Assembly (NCBI RefSeq): GCF_002803605.1
Contig: NZ_PHRG01000003.1
Coordinates: 124,001 to 188,000 of the forward strand
Length of the DNA: 64,000 bases
Reading direction: 5' to 3'
DNA from: Acinetobacter pseudolwoffii
Lineage (GTDB): Bacteria > Pseudomonadota > Gammaproteobacteria > Pseudomonadales > Moraxellaceae
In this document: one piece after another, positions 7,853 through 17,343 of the stretch
How the letters are laid out: each line of letters opens with the position of its first letter
Position numbering within the stretch: position 1 is the first letter of the stretch
Made by a program: the position numbers and the translations under genes
The notes under the pieces: generated by a model
Seen by the model: the letters and a program-made list of their open reading frames with translations, nothing else
Database searches by the model: none
What the model was told of the DNA's origin: nothing

Positions 7853-9049
7853 ATGTCACAAGCGGTTTGTATACTGGGTGCTACAGGTTCTATTGGTCAA
7901 AGTACTTTAAAAATCTTGCAGCGACATCCTGAAGCGTACTCGGTTTTTGCTGTAACCGCGCAAAGTCGTATTGATGAGCTGGTCAAGATTTGCCAGCAAT
8001 ATCGCCCTAAAGTGGCGGTGGTGCCTGCGGCAAAAGTGGAGGAGTTTTCAAAACTCCTTCAGCAACATGGTCTGGCTGATATTGAAATTCTGCAAGATGA
8101 AGCCGGTTTAATTGCTGTGGCTGAACATGCGGATGTCGATATTGTCATGGCTGCCATTGTCGGTGCTGCCGGATTGTTGCCGACACTGGCTGCAGTAAAA
8201 GCAGGCAAGCGCGTACTGTTGGCCAATAAAGAAGCTTTGGTGATGTCCGGTGACGTCATGATGCAGGCTGCACGCGATCATGGTGCATTGTTGCTTCCGG
8301 TGGATTCCGAACACAATGCGATTTTCCAGTGTTTACCACAGCACTATTTTGAGGCAGAGCGTCATGGCAAGCCCAAGCTGGGTGTCTCGCAAATTTTGTT
8401 AACTGCATCTGGTGGGCCGTTTCTCAATCATAGTCTACAACAGCTTGAAGATGTGACGCCTGCACAGGCCTGCAAGCATCCCAACTGGTCAATGGGCCAA
8501 AAAATTTCGGTCGATTCAGCGACTTTAATGAATAAAGGTCTGGAATTGATCGAAGCCTGTCATTTGTTTGCAGTTCAAGAACAATTTGTTACAGTCGTGG
8601 TGCATCCACAGAGTATTATTCACTCCATGGTTCAATACGTTGATGGTTCAACTTTGGCACAAATGGGTAATCCGGATATGGGCACACCTATTGCACATGC
8701 ATTGGCATGGCCTGAGCGAATCAGTACGCATGTACCACCCTTAGATCTGTTTATGCACTCGCAGCTTAACTTTCAGGAACCGGATGTGATTCGTTTTCCT
8801 GCATTAAAGTTGGCGCGTCAGGCGATGCAGAGCGGCGGAATTGCACCCACGATTTTAAATGCGGCCAATGAAATTGCAGTTGACGCATTTTTACATCAGC
8901 AAATTAGGTTTACCCAAATTCCTCAAGTGGTTGAACATGTCCTGAATCAGATGGACAATCAGCCGGCAAATGATCTGGAGGCTATCTTGCAGGCAGATCA
9001 AATGGCACGAGGTTTATCACAGCAGTATGTTGTGAATAAAGGAAGTTAA
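7853..9049 (+). CDS. dxr: 1-deoxy-D-xylulose 5-phosphate reductoisomerase
   Basis: NADPH-dependent second step of the MEP isoprenoid pathway, converting DXP to MEP. The 398-aa protein begins VCILGATGSIGQSTL (the NADPH-binding Rossmann motif), contains LLANKEALVMSG and LLPVDSEHNAIFQCL (metal and substrate binding), ASGGPF, and the GMGTP-type loop NPDMGTPIAHAL. Supplying isoprenoid precursors links it functionally to uppS two genes upstream. rseP follows after 3 bases. Confidence 0.98.
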   Translation: MSQAVCILGATGSIGQSTLKILQRHPEAYSVFAVTAQSRIDELVKICQQYRPKVAVVPAAKVEEFSKLLQQHGLADIEILQDEAGLIAVAEHADVDIVMAAIVGAAGLLPTLAAVKAGKRVLLANKEALVMSGDVMMQAARDHGALLLPVDSEHNAIFQCLPQHYFEAERHGKPKLGVSQILLTASGGPFLNHSLQQLEDVTPAQACKHPNWSMGQKISVDSATLMNKGLELIEACHLFAVQEQFVTVVVHPQSIIHSMVQYVDGSTLAQMGNPDMGTPIAHALAWPERISTHVPPLDLFMHSQLNFQEPDVIRFPALKLARQAMQSGGIAPTILNAANEIAVDAFLHQQIRFTQIPQVVEHVLNQMDNQPANDLEAILQADQMARGLSQQYVVNKGS

Positions 9050-9052
9050 GAC

Positions 9053-10408
9053 ATGAACGCCTTGTTTATTATTGCAGCCGCAATCCTGTTACTCGGTCCC
9101 TTAATTGCAATTCATGAGTTTGGTCACTATATTGTGGCGCGTAAACTGGGCGTTAAAGTGTTGGTGTATTCGATTGGTTTTGGACCAACGCTGTTAAAGT
9201 GGACCTCAAAAAAATCCGGCATTCAATATCAGCTATCCGCCTTACCTTTAGGCGGTTATGTGAAAATGCTGGATGAACGTGAAGGCAATGTTGCTGAAGA
9301 AGACTTGCCCAAAGCATTTAACCGTCAGCATCCCTGGAAACGGATTGCCATTGTGGCAGCGGGACCATTGATCAACCTCATTCTTGCGGTGCTGTTATTC
9401 TGGGTGCTGTTTTTACCGGCACAAGAGCAGCTGAATACCCGCGTTGGTAAAGTTTTACCAGATACGCCGGCTGCAACAGTACAAATGCAGCCGGGTGACA
9501 AAATTGTTGCTGTGGACGGGACTCCAGTCGAAACCTGGGAAAAACTGAGTTATGCGCTGGTGGATCGTGTGGGTGAAACCGGTGTAGTGTCTATTCAGGC
9601 AGAACGTGCCGGGGAAAACAAGCTGTTCCAGTTACCGATTCGGGACTATTTAAAAGACCAGAGTCAATCTCCGTTAGACAGTCTGGGCTTCTTGCCTTAT
9701 CGACCGGAAATTCCGGCTGTGATTAGCAAGCTGACTGAAGATGGTGCAGCAATTCGCCAAGGCCTGAAGCAAGGTGACAAAATTCTGGCCATTGATGGTG
9801 TCCAGATGAAAGACTGGTTTGATGTGGTACAAATCGTACAGGCATCACCAGAAAAATTACTGAAGATGGATGTATTGCGCGAAAACCAGATGGTGCAACT
9901 TGAAGTGATGCCACAGGGCAAGCGTGACAATATGGGCAATGTCACGGGTATGCTCGGTGTACAAAGTGATCCGGGTGAAATCTCGATTCCCGCAGAATAT
10001 AAGCAGACCATTCACTACAATCCAGCTGAAGCACTGGTGATGGCATTTGATAAAACGGTGCACTTATCTTCGATGATTCTGAACTCGATTGTCAAAATGG
10101 TACGTGGCATGATTGGACTGGATAACTTATCTGGACCGATCACCATTGCCAAAGTCGCAGGACAAAGCGCAGAAATGGGTTGGGAAACTTTTATTTCCTT
10201 TATGGCGCTAATGAGTGTAAGTTTAGGAATATTAAATCTACTGCCGATTCCAATGCTTGATGGCGGACATCTGGTTTACTATTTTGTTGAATTAATTCGT
10301 GGTAAACCTGTTTCCGAACAAATACAATTGGTTGGACTAAAAATTGGTATGGTACTGCTCGGCAGTATGATGCTTCTGGCATTATTTAATGATTTTATGC
10401 GTTTATAA
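9053..10408 (+). CDS. rseP: Site-2 zinc metalloprotease RseP
   Basis: Inner-membrane intramembrane protease that in gammaproteobacteria cleaves anti-sigma factors and signal-peptide remnants. It has 451 aa: the first transmembrane helix carries the zinc motif HEFGH (H21, E22, H25), two PDZ domains occupy the periplasmic middle (about 115-310), and a late helix carries NLLPIPMLDGGH, supplying the third zinc ligand. The start has a good GGAAG site 8 nt upstream. Its place between dxr and bamA is conserved in gammaproteobacteria. Which anti-sigma factor it acts on here cannot be seen. Confidence 0.96.
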   Translation: MNALFIIAAAILLLGPLIAIHEFGHYIVARKLGVKVLVYSIGFGPTLLKWTSKKSGIQYQLSALPLGGYVKMLDEREGNVAEEDLPKAFNRQHPWKRIAIVAAGPLINLILAVLLFWVLFLPAQEQLNTRVGKVLPDTPAATVQMQPGDKIVAVDGTPVETWEKLSYALVDRVGETGVVSIQAERAGENKLFQLPIRDYLKDQSQSPLDSLGFLPYRPEIPAVISKLTEDGAAIRQGLKQGDKILAIDGVQMKDWFDVVQIVQASPEKLLKMDVLRENQMVQLEVMPQGKRDNMGNVTGMLGVQSDPGEISIPAEYKQTIHYNPAEALVMAFDKTVHLSSMILNSIVKMVRGMIGLDNLSGPITIAKVAGQSAEMGWETFISFMALMSVSLGILNLLPIPMLDGGHLVYYFVELIRGKPVSEQIQLVGLKIGMVLLGSMMLLALFNDFMRL

Positions 10409-10447
10409 CAACGTAGATGGAATAAATTAACAGCGGAAAAGACTGGC

Positions 10448-12961
10448 ATGCAGCACACACATTTATTTATGCCTCTGGCACTCGTTAGTGCAATGGCAGT
10501 AGCACAACAAGTATATGCAGCAGATGAATTCATTGTACAAGATATAAAATTTGATGGATTAGTGCGTTTAACTCCTGAGAATGTATATGGCCTCGTGCCA
10601 ATTAACAGTGGTGATCGGGTCAATGATCCGGTCATTGCCAATGCAATTCGCAGTTTATATGCATCAGGCTTATTTGATGACATCAAAGCTGTTCAGCAAG
10701 GCAATACTCTAGTTTTTCAGGTGGTAGAGCGCCCAGTCATTTCGAAAATCGAACTGAAAGGCAATAAGCTGATTCCAAAGGAAGCACTTGAAGATGGCCT
10801 GAAAAAAATGGGTCTGGCTGAAGGTGAAGTGCTGAAAAAATCTGCTTTACAGACAGTCGAAACCGAGCTTGAGCAGCAATACATGCAGCAAGGTCGCTAT
10901 GATGCAGATGTTACAGTCACGACGACAGCAAGACCGAATAACCGGGTTGAATTGCAGATTGATTTTATTGAAGGTAAAGCCGCAAAAGTTTTTGATATCA
11001 ATATCATTGGCAATACTGTTTTCAAAGAATCAGATATTAAACAGGCATTTGCTGTTAAAGAAAGTAGCTGGAACTCGGTGATTTCACGTAATGACCGTTA
11101 TGCACGTGAAAAAATGGCTGCAAGCCTTGAAGCATTGCGTGCTATGTATCTGAACCAGGGTTATATTAACTTTAATATTACCAATTCCAGTTTGAACTTG
11201 AGTGAAGATAAAAAGAATGTCTTTATTGAAGTGTCTGTAGATGAAGGCGAACAATTTAAATTTGGTCAAACCAAATATTTAGGTGATGCACTTTATCAGA
11301 CTGAAGAATTGCAAGCCTTACAGCTGTTTAAAGAAGGTGAAACTTATTCGCAAGAAAAAGTAAATGTGGTTAAGCAGCTATTACAGCGTAAATATGGTAA
11401 TGCTGGTTATTATTATGCAGAAGTGAATATTGTTCCTCAAATTAATAATGAAACCAAACAGGTTGATTTAAATTACTATATCAATCCGGGTCAGCAAGTT
11501 ACAGTACGACGTATTAATTTTACCGGTAATACCAAAACTGCAGATGAAGTGTTGCGTCGTGAAATGCGCCAGATGGAAGGTGCTTTAGCCAGTAATGAAA
11601 AAATTGACTTGTCTAAAGTCCGTCTGGAACGTACCGGGTTCTTTAAAACAGTCGATATCAAGCCTGCACGTATTCCGGGTTCACCGGATCAGGTCGATCT
11701 AAATGTCGCAGTAGAAGAACAGCATTCAGGTACCAGTACCTTGGCAGTGGGTTTCTCGCAAAGTGGCGGTGTGACGTTCCAGGCAGGTTTAAGTCAGACC
11801 AACTTCCTGGGCACTGGTAATAGTGTATCGATCGACTTGTCGCGTTCTGAAACCCAAGATTATTATAACCTGAGTGTGATGGATCCGTACTTTACCATTG
11901 ATGGTGTACGTCGCGGTTATAACATGTACTACCGCAAGACCAAGCTAGACGATGACTATAACGTCAACAACTATGTGACGGACAGTTTTGGTGGTGGAAT
12001 TAACTTTGGTTATCCAATTGATGAAAACCAGAGTGTTAGTGCTGGTTTAAATATCGATCAAACTAAAGTGACAACAGGTCAGTTTGTATCTACGTATGTT
12101 CGTGATTATCTAGAAGCGAATGGAGGGAAGAGTATTGATACCAATACATTCCAAACATGTTCAATTGCTAATCCGGGTAATGACCCTGCATGGACATGTC
12201 CAGAGGGTAGTGTAGTCACCAATAGTTATGAAAGTGAATTTGAAGGTAAATTCTTAACATATAACTTAAATTTAGGCTGGTCGTATAATACCTTAAACCG
12301 TCCGATGTTCCCGACTAATGGTATGTCACATCGTATTAATGCAGAAGTTGCATTACCGGGTAGTGAAGTGGAATATCAAAAAGTGACTTATGATGCTCAG
12401 GCCTTCTTCCCGTTAGGTAAAGACTTTGTTCTGCGCGGTTATGGTAAGTTGGGCTATGGTAATGACCTGCCATTCTATAAGAATTTTTATGCCGGTGGTT
12501 TTGGTTCGGTGCGTGGCTATGAAAATAGTACCTTAGGTCCAAAATATGATGGTGTATATTTTAGTGAAAGAGGTGAGCCGGATCCTTCACCTGAAGAAGT
12601 AGGTGGTAATGCATTGGTTCAGTTTGGTACTGAGCTAGTACTGCCAGTGCCATTTAAAGGCGATTGGGCGCGTCAGGTTCGTCCGGTTATCTTTGCAGAA
12701 GGTGCGCAGGTTTTTGATACCAACTGTGATGTGCCTGCTCCAGACAGTAATCTTATTGTAGGTGGTACTACTTATAATGCTCGCCAATACTGTAAAGATA
12801 ACTTCGGTTTCGATGCAGGCAATATGCGTTATAGCGTTGGTGCCGGTTTCACCTGGATTACCATGATTGGCCCATTGTCACTGAGCTATGCTTATCCGTT
12901 GAATAAGAAAGACGGTGATGAAACTAAAAATATCCAGTTCGAAATCGGCCGTACTTTCTAA
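10448..12961 (+). CDS. bamA: Outer membrane protein assembly factor BamA
   Basis: Omp85-family core of the BAM complex, which folds beta-barrel proteins into the outer membrane. The 837-aa precursor has a signal peptide (cleavage likely after QQVYA), five POTRA repeats (about 25-420; the first begins EFIVQDIKFDGLVRLT), and a 16-strand barrel. The barrel contains the lid-loop VRGYENSTLGP motif (VRGY type) and ends in the C-terminal Phe signal, QFEIGRTF. Two Cys pairs occur in predicted extracellular loops near residues 577-589 and 758-778, probably disulfides. It is followed by a terminator-like hairpin and then skp. Confidence 0.98.
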   Translation: MQHTHLFMPLALVSAMAVAQQVYAADEFIVQDIKFDGLVRLTPENVYGLVPINSGDRVNDPVIANAIRSLYASGLFDDIKAVQQGNTLVFQVVERPVISKIELKGNKLIPKEALEDGLKKMGLAEGEVLKKSALQTVETELEQQYMQQGRYDADVTVTTTARPNNRVELQIDFIEGKAAKVFDINIIGNTVFKESDIKQAFAVKESSWNSVISRNDRYAREKMAASLEALRAMYLNQGYINFNITNSSLNLSEDKKNVFIEVSVDEGEQFKFGQTKYLGDALYQTEELQALQLFKEGETYSQEKVNVVKQLLQRKYGNAGYYYAEVNIVPQINNETKQVDLNYYINPGQQVTVRRINFTGNTKTADEVLRREMRQMEGALASNEKIDLSKVRLERTGFFKTVDIKPARIPGSPDQVDLNVAVEEQHSGTSTLAVGFSQSGGVTFQAGLSQTNFLGTGNSVSIDLSRSETQDYYNLSVMDPYFTIDGVRRGYNMYYRKTKLDDDYNVNNYVTDSFGGGINFGYPIDENQSVSAGLNIDQTKVTTGQFVSTYVRDYLEANGGKSIDTNTFQTCSIANPGNDPAWTCPEGSVVTNSYESEFEGKFLTYNLNLGWSYNTLNRPMFPTNGMSHRINAEVALPGSEVEYQKVTYDAQAFFPLGKDFVLRGYGKLGYGNDLPFYKNFYAGGFGSVRGYENSTLGPKYDGVYFSERGEPDPSPEEVGGNALVQFGTELVLPVPFKGDWARQVRPVIFAEGAQVFDTNCDVPAPDSNLIVGGTTYNARQYCKDNFGFDAGNMRYSVGAGFTWITMIGPLSLSYAYPLNKKDGDETKNIQFEIGRTF

Positions 12962-12988
12962 GATTATTAGCTAATCCTGAATATAGAT

Positions 12989-13028
12989 TTTGCTCATGAA
13001 GTTGCGAGGCTTTATGAGCAAATTTTTT
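12989..13028 (+). terminator. Intrinsic terminator-like hairpin between bamA and skp
   Basis: TTGCTCATGAAG pairs with CTTTATGAGCAA (one G-T pair) around TTGCGAGG, followed by a T-rich tract up to 13028. The T-tract ends only 3 bases before the first possible skp start codon, so it either separates bamA from skp or attenuates read-through into skp, and it could hide the skp ribosome-binding region. Confidence 0.65.
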
Positions 13029-13031
13029 TGA

Positions 13032-13541
13032 ATGAGTAAGAATATGAAAAAAATGATCATGGCGATGAGCCTGGCTTTGGCAAGTGTTGCACCGTTAACT
13101 CAAGCAGCTGGTATTGGTGTGATTGACTTGGAGCGTGTTGTTGAAGGCAGTACTTATCTGAAACAGCAAAACACGGCATTTCAACAAAAAATTCAGCCAC
13201 AAACCAGCAAGATTGAACAACTCAGTAAAGAACTGGAAGCTTTGCAGCAGCGTGCTCAGTCTAATACCAAACTGAGCGATGCTGAAAAGCAGAAGATGTC
13301 TACGCAATATCAGGCTAAATTTCAGGAATTGAATCAGTTGCAACAATCTGTGCAGAGTAATGTTCAAAGTTCGATTCAGCAGATTCGGACGGTATTTGAT
13401 GCACGTGTAAAGCAAATTGCTGAACAATTGCGTAAAGAAAATAACCTGGATGTGGTTTTAAATAAAAATTCAGCACTTGCTTATGACGCTAAATATGATT
13501 TAACTGATAAAATGATTCAAAAGGTTAATGCAATTAAGTAA
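13032..13541 (+). CDS. skp: Periplasmic chaperone Skp/OmpH
   Basis: Jellyfish-shaped trimeric chaperone that carries unfolded outer-membrane proteins across the periplasm to BAM. The 169-aa precursor has a signal peptide ending near PLTQA, then IGVIDLERVVEGS and a long Gln/Lys-rich coiled coil (about 45-140), typical of OmpH. Two starts are possible, ATG 13032 and ATG 13044 (MKKMIMAMSLA); neither has a strong Shine-Dalgarno sequence and both follow a terminator-like hairpin directly. It lies between bamA and lpxD as in other gammaproteobacteria. Confidence 0.93.
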   Translation: MSKNMKKMIMAMSLALASVAPLTQAAGIGVIDLERVVEGSTYLKQQNTAFQQKIQPQTSKIEQLSKELEALQQRAQSNTKLSDAEKQKMSTQYQAKFQELNQLQQSVQSNVQSSIQQIRTVFDARVKQIAEQLRKENNLDVVLNKNSALAYDAKYDLTDKMIQKVNAIK

Positions 13542-13544
13542 TCA

Positions 13545-14615
13545 ATGAATCATAAACAGCTTCAGTTAGCTGACCTTGCTCGCCTGGTTCAAGGCGAGTG
13601 CGTAGGTCAGGCAGATTTGCGTTTGAGCGCTTTGGCCAGTCTTGAGCATGCGACATCGCAAGATTTGGCATTCGTCAATGCAGACAAATATGTAGAGCAA
13701 GCCAATCAAAGTCAGGCAGCTGCTTTAATTGTCACTGCTGAACTGAAACAACAAATAACGTCACATCAAAACTTTATTGTTGTTGCAAATCCTTATCTGG
13801 CTTTTGCGATCCTGACCCATGTATTTGAGAAAAAAAATACCCAGCGTGGTATCGAAAGTACTGCTCAAATTCATCCTTCAGCGATCATCGCCGATGATGC
13901 GTATATTGGACACTATGTGGTGATTGGCGAGCATTGTGTTGTGGGCGCCAATACCGTGATTCAGCCTCATGTACATGTCGATAATGATGTGGAAATCGGT
14001 CAGGACTGTTTTATTGATGCGCATGTGACGCTGACGGGTGGCGCCAAAATTGGCAATCGCGTTCGTATTCATGCCAATACCGTGATTGGTAGCGAAGGTT
14101 TTGGTTTTGCACCTTATCAAGGTAAATGGCATCGTATTGCCCAGCTTGGTTCTGTGCGTATTGCCGATGATGTGCGTATCGGGTCAAACTGTAGTATAGA
14201 CCGCGGTGCATTGGATGATACGATTTTGCAACAGGGTGTGATTATTGATAATCTTGTGCAAATCGCGCATAACGTCAAGATTGGTGCCAATACCGCACTC
14301 GCAGCAAAATGCGGAATCGCCGGAAGCACTACAATTGGCAAAAACTGTGTATTTGCAGGTGCGGTGGGGGTAGTAGGCCACATTAATATCGCAGATAATG
14401 TCACAATTACTGGCATGTCAATGGTGACAAAAAATATTTCTGAGGCGGGCAGTTATTCTTCTGGTACACCTATATTGGAAAGTTTGCACTGGAAACGTGC
14501 TGCTGTGCGTTTTAAACAATTAGCAGATGTGCCATTGACCCAGGTGATGAAACGACTAGATCATATGCAATCTCAAATTGAGTCCATTGAATCAACATTT
14601 AAGTTGCGTAAATAA
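13545..14615 (+). CDS. lpxD: UDP-3-O-(3-hydroxyacyl)glucosamine N-acyltransferase
   Basis: Third step of lipid A synthesis: N-acylation of UDP-3-O-acyl-glucosamine using hydroxyacyl-ACP. The 356-aa protein has an N-terminal uridine-binding domain (about 1-100) followed by a left-handed beta helix of hexapeptide repeats (about 105-320: for example [18 protein letters not shown]) and a C-terminal helix. The conserved catalytic-region histidine occurs in [11 protein letters not shown]. It is followed by fabZ after 2 bases. Confidence 0.97.
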   Translation: MNHKQLQLADLARLVQGECVGQADLRLSALASLEHATSQDLAFVNADKYVEQANQSQAAALIVTAELKQQITSHQNFIVVANPYLAFAILTHVFEKKNTQRGIESTAQIHPSAIIADDAYIGHYVVIGEHCVVGANTVIQPHVHVDNDVEIGQDCFIDAHVTLTGGAKIGNRVRIHANTVIGSEGFGFAPYQGKWHRIAQLGSVRIADDVRIGSNCSIDRGALDDTILQQGVIIDNLVQIAHNVKIGANTALAAKCGIAGSTTIGKNCVFAGAVGVVGHINIADNVTITGMSMVTKNISEAGSYSSGTPILESLHWKRAAVRFKQLADVPLTQVMKRLDHMQSQIESIESTFKLRK

Positions 14616-14617
14616 TT

Positions 14618-15106
14618 ATGATGACAGAGTCGAATTTGCCTACATTCACGAAACCTGAATTGCCAATGAATATTCAAAAGATTCGTGAATATTTGCCCCA
14701 TCGTTATCCATTTTTATTGGTTGATCGCGTGGTCGAGATTACCGAAAATGGCATTGTTGGTTATAAAAACGTCTCAATTAATGAAGAGTTTTTGCAAGGC
14801 CATTTTCCGAATTATCCAATTATGCCGGGTGTGCTGATTGTTGAAGCACTGGCACAAATCTCGGGAATCTTGGGTTTTGTGATGAACAATGAAACACCAA
14901 GTGCGGGTTCATTGTTCCTTTTTGCCGGTGCGGAGAAGGTTAGGTTTAAAAAACAGGTGGTTGCAGGCGATCAATTGGTATTAAAAGCTGAATTGGTGAT
15001 GCAAAAGCGCGGCATTTACAAATATAATTGTATTGCCACTGTAGATGGCGTCGTCGCAACAACCGCGGAAATTATGGTTTCGCATCAAAAAGTCGAGCAG
15101 GCATGA
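14618..15106 (+). CDS. fabZ: 3-hydroxyacyl-ACP dehydratase FabZ
   Basis: Hot-dog-fold dehydratase of fatty-acid elongation, acting on (3R)-hydroxyacyl-ACP, the same pool used by LpxA and LpxD. It has 162 aa. The family core is clear: YLPHRYPFLLVDRV with the catalytic His, GHFPNYPIMPGVLIVEALAQ with the catalytic Glu, and a C-terminal ATTAEIM. About 15 residues precede the usual start; ATGs at 14618 and 14621 are in tandem, and an internal Met (MNIQKIREYLPHRY) would give a more standard length. Its TGA overlaps the lpxA ATG. Confidence 0.96.
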   Translation: MMTESNLPTFTKPELPMNIQKIREYLPHRYPFLLVDRVVEITENGIVGYKNVSINEEFLQGHFPNYPIMPGVLIVEALAQISGILGFVMNNETPSAGSLFLFAGAEKVRFKKQVVAGDQLVLKAELVMQKRGIYKYNCIATVDGVVATTAEIMVSHQKVEQA

Positions 15107-15891
15107 GCAATAATCCCCTTATTCATCCAACTGCCATTATTGACGCATCAGCAGTCATCGCTGCTGATGTAGAAATTGGTCCATACTGTATTATTGGGCC
15201 AAACGTCACTATTGGTGCGGGTAGCAAACTTCATTCACATGTAGTGGTGGGTGGCTATACGCGTATAGGTGAATATAATGAAATTTTCCAGTTCGCCAGT
15301 GTAGGCGAGGTTTGTCAGGATCTTAAGTATGCCGGTGAAGAAACCTGGCTTGAGATTGGCGATCACAACAAGATCCGTGAGCATTGTAGTTTGCATCGTG
15401 GTACCGTTCAGGATCAGGGTTTAACCAAGATTGGCAGTCATAATCTTCTAATGGTCAACACGCATATTGCCCATGACTGCATGGTCGGTGATCACAATAT
15501 CTTTGCCAATAATGTCGGTGTGGCTGGACATGTTCATGTCGGGGATTATGTGGTCATTGGTGGAAACTCAGGGATTCATCAATTCTGCAAGATTGACTCT
15601 TATAGCATGATTGGCGGAGCATCACTGATTTTGAAAGATGTGCCGGCCTATGTGATGGTGTCAGGTAATCCTGCGCACGCCTTTGCTATGAATATTGAGG
15701 GAATGCGACGTAAGGGCTGGTCTAAGGCCATAATTGACGGTTTGCGTACTGCCTTTAAACTGATTTATAAATCAGGTTTAACCACGCAGGAAGCAATCGA
15801 GCAGATTCGTAAAGATATCTTGCCGGAAGTTGCCGAAGCACAACGTTTGATTGATTCTCTTGAACAATCCAAGCGTGGCATTGTGCGCTAA
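15103..15891 (+). CDS. lpxA: Acyl-ACP:UDP-N-acetylglucosamine O-acyltransferase
   Basis: First step of lipid A synthesis: transfers a hydroxyacyl chain from ACP to the 3-OH of UDP-GlcNAc. The 262-aa trimeric left-handed beta-helix protein begins NPLIHPTAIIDASA and has many hexapeptide repeats, with the catalytic His in MVNTHIAHDCMVGD and the C-terminal helical domain GMRRKGWSKAII. Its ATG overlaps the fabZ stop in an ATGA arrangement. The usual next gene lpxB is absent; a bidirectional terminator and the opposite-strand cpoB follow. Confidence 0.97.
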   Translation: MSNNPLIHPTAIIDASAVIAADVEIGPYCIIGPNVTIGAGSKLHSHVVVGGYTRIGEYNEIFQFASVGEVCQDLKYAGEETWLEIGDHNKIREHCSLHRGTVQDQGLTKIGSHNLLMVNTHIAHDCMVGDHNIFANNVGVAGHVHVGDYVVIGGNSGIHQFCKIDSYSMIGGASLILKDVPAYVMVSGNPAHAFAMNIEGMRRKGWSKAIIDGLRTAFKLIYKSGLTTQEAIEQIRKDILPEVAEAQRLIDSLEQSKRGIVR

Positions 15892-15903
15892 AATATTTCA
15901 AGT

Positions 15904-15932
15904 AAAAAAGACACCTTTAAGGTGTCTTTTTT
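15904..15932. terminator. Bidirectional terminator between lpxA and cpoB
   Basis: A perfect 12-bp stem, AAAAAAGACACC / GGTGTCTTTTTT, with loop TTTAA, ending both convergent genes. Confidence 0.85.
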
Positions 15933-15963
15933 ATTGCTGAATTAAGGGTTATCTAGAAGATTA

Positions 15964-16761
15964 TTACTTAAAAAATTTAGCTTCTTCAGATTGCGGGTAA
16001 TTACTGAGTAATTTGTTCTTGTACTGGGTGGCAATGGCCGGTTTTTGCTCGACGTCCTTGCTAATGTTATGCAGTTGATAAAGCGCACGCGAAGCACGGG
16101 TCGACTTTGGATAGCGGTCTGCCACAATGGTGTAATTGCGTTTTGCTTCTTCAAAATTTGGCGGATCGATGGCCAGATTGAATTCTGCTAACCAGAAATA
16201 GGCATTGCTGATATACACACTATTCGGATTGTTTTTAATAAAGTTCTGCATGGGTGCAATGGCTTTGGCTGCACCGCCATTTTTATAGGCATCTAAGGCT
16301 ACTGTATAGGCTGCTTTGTCCAGCTCGGTGGGCTGTTGTCCGCTGCTCGCTGTATTGATCTCATTCGCATTTAAACTGGGAGAACTATCCTGTGGGTTGT
16401 CCTCCGTTGGGTTTTCTTCAGCCGGTTCAATTTTTTGCTGTAACAGTTCCAGGCGCTGATCGAGATCGGCATAGCGATTGGTCAGTTCGCTTTTCAGTTG
16501 GGCAATTTCATTTTCCTGTTCTTCCATTTTGCCGCGCAAGATCCGCAGATCACTTTCCAGTTGCTGGTTTTTTTGCATAATCTGCCAGCTGGTATTGGTT
16601 TGCACAGGTGTCGATACGCCGGCAGAACTCGCAGACTGGGTATTCATTGACGCTTGATTGGCAGTCTGGCTCAAGCCCCGCGATTCGATTGGAATATTGG
16701 CAAATAGCGGTGTGGTAAAGAGTGCTGTCACTGCACACAATACGGTCTTTTTAAACATCAT
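15964..16761 (-). CDS. cpoB: Periplasmic CpoB/YbgF-like coiled-coil and TPR protein
   Basis: CpoB family members coordinate peptidoglycan synthesis with outer-membrane constriction via Tol-Pal. The 265-aa protein has a signal peptide (cleaved near LFANIP), a central coiled coil (about 60-115, Gln/Glu/Leu-rich, for example LESDLRILRGKMEEQENE), an acidic Pro/Asn linker, and C-terminal TPR repeats (about 145-262, including NSVYISNAYFWLAEF). The coiled-coil plus TPR architecture matches YbgF. Unlike the usual arrangement, no tol-pal genes are next to it. Tandem ATGs at 16761 and 16758 leave a one-codon start ambiguity. Confidence 0.8.
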   Translation of the reverse strand: MMFKKTVLCAVTALFTTPLFANIPIESRGLSQTANQASMNTQSASSAGVSTPVQTNTSWQIMQKNQQLESDLRILRGKMEEQENEIAQLKSELTNRYADLDQRLELLQQKIEPAEENPTEDNPQDSSPSLNANEINTASSGQQPTELDKAAYTVALDAYKNGGAAKAIAPMQNFIKNNPNSVYISNAYFWLAEFNLAIDPPNFEEAKRNYTIVADRYPKSTRASRALYQLHNISKDVEQKPAIATQYKNKLLSNYPQSEEAKFFK

Positions 16762-17005
16762 AAAATTTCCATAATTCTTTGTGAGATACGTATCCGCTGC
16801 TCATCTTTTAAAGAAGATCATTCATATACATTGCACACATTAAAAACGGCATTTTTAGAAATTGCAACAAGGTTTTACAAAGATCATGCGAATCTGGGTG
16901 TTGATGGATTGATTGTGAAGATCGCTTGAAAATCAGCAGAAATATTAATATTGTTTTTAAAATAATCAAACGGATAGCTTGATGGATTATTTTAAGGAAC
17001 AAAGC

Positions 17006-17033
17006 TTGCAACTTGATTAAAAATCTCTATACT
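17006..17033 (+). promoter_or_regulatory. Sigma-70 promoter for the SRP RNA gene
   Basis: TTGCAA (17006-17011), 16-bp spacer, TATACT (17028-17033). Initiation about 7-10 nt later coincides with the 5' end of the SRP RNA. Confidence 0.6.
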
Positions 17034-17043
17034 CTGTTTTTGT

Positions 17044-17161
<118 letters not shown>

Positions 17162-17343
17162 ATTTTTAAATAATAAAAACATTTTATCCCAGCCTATTAA
17201 TCTCAAAGCTCACTTCTAATATCAGCTAATTTTTAATATTTTATTATCCCGATAATTCGTTCTGCTAGCGAACTGATTTTCTCATTTTAAGATCAATCTG
17301 CAAACACTTTTGTAGTGGGTCTATTAATGAATCTGAATACAAA

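Noticed and set aside
15028..15102. Longer LpxA start inside fabZ
   Set aside because: The added residues are a frame shadow of fabZ; the ATGA-overlapping ATG at 15103 gives the canonical LpxA N-terminus.
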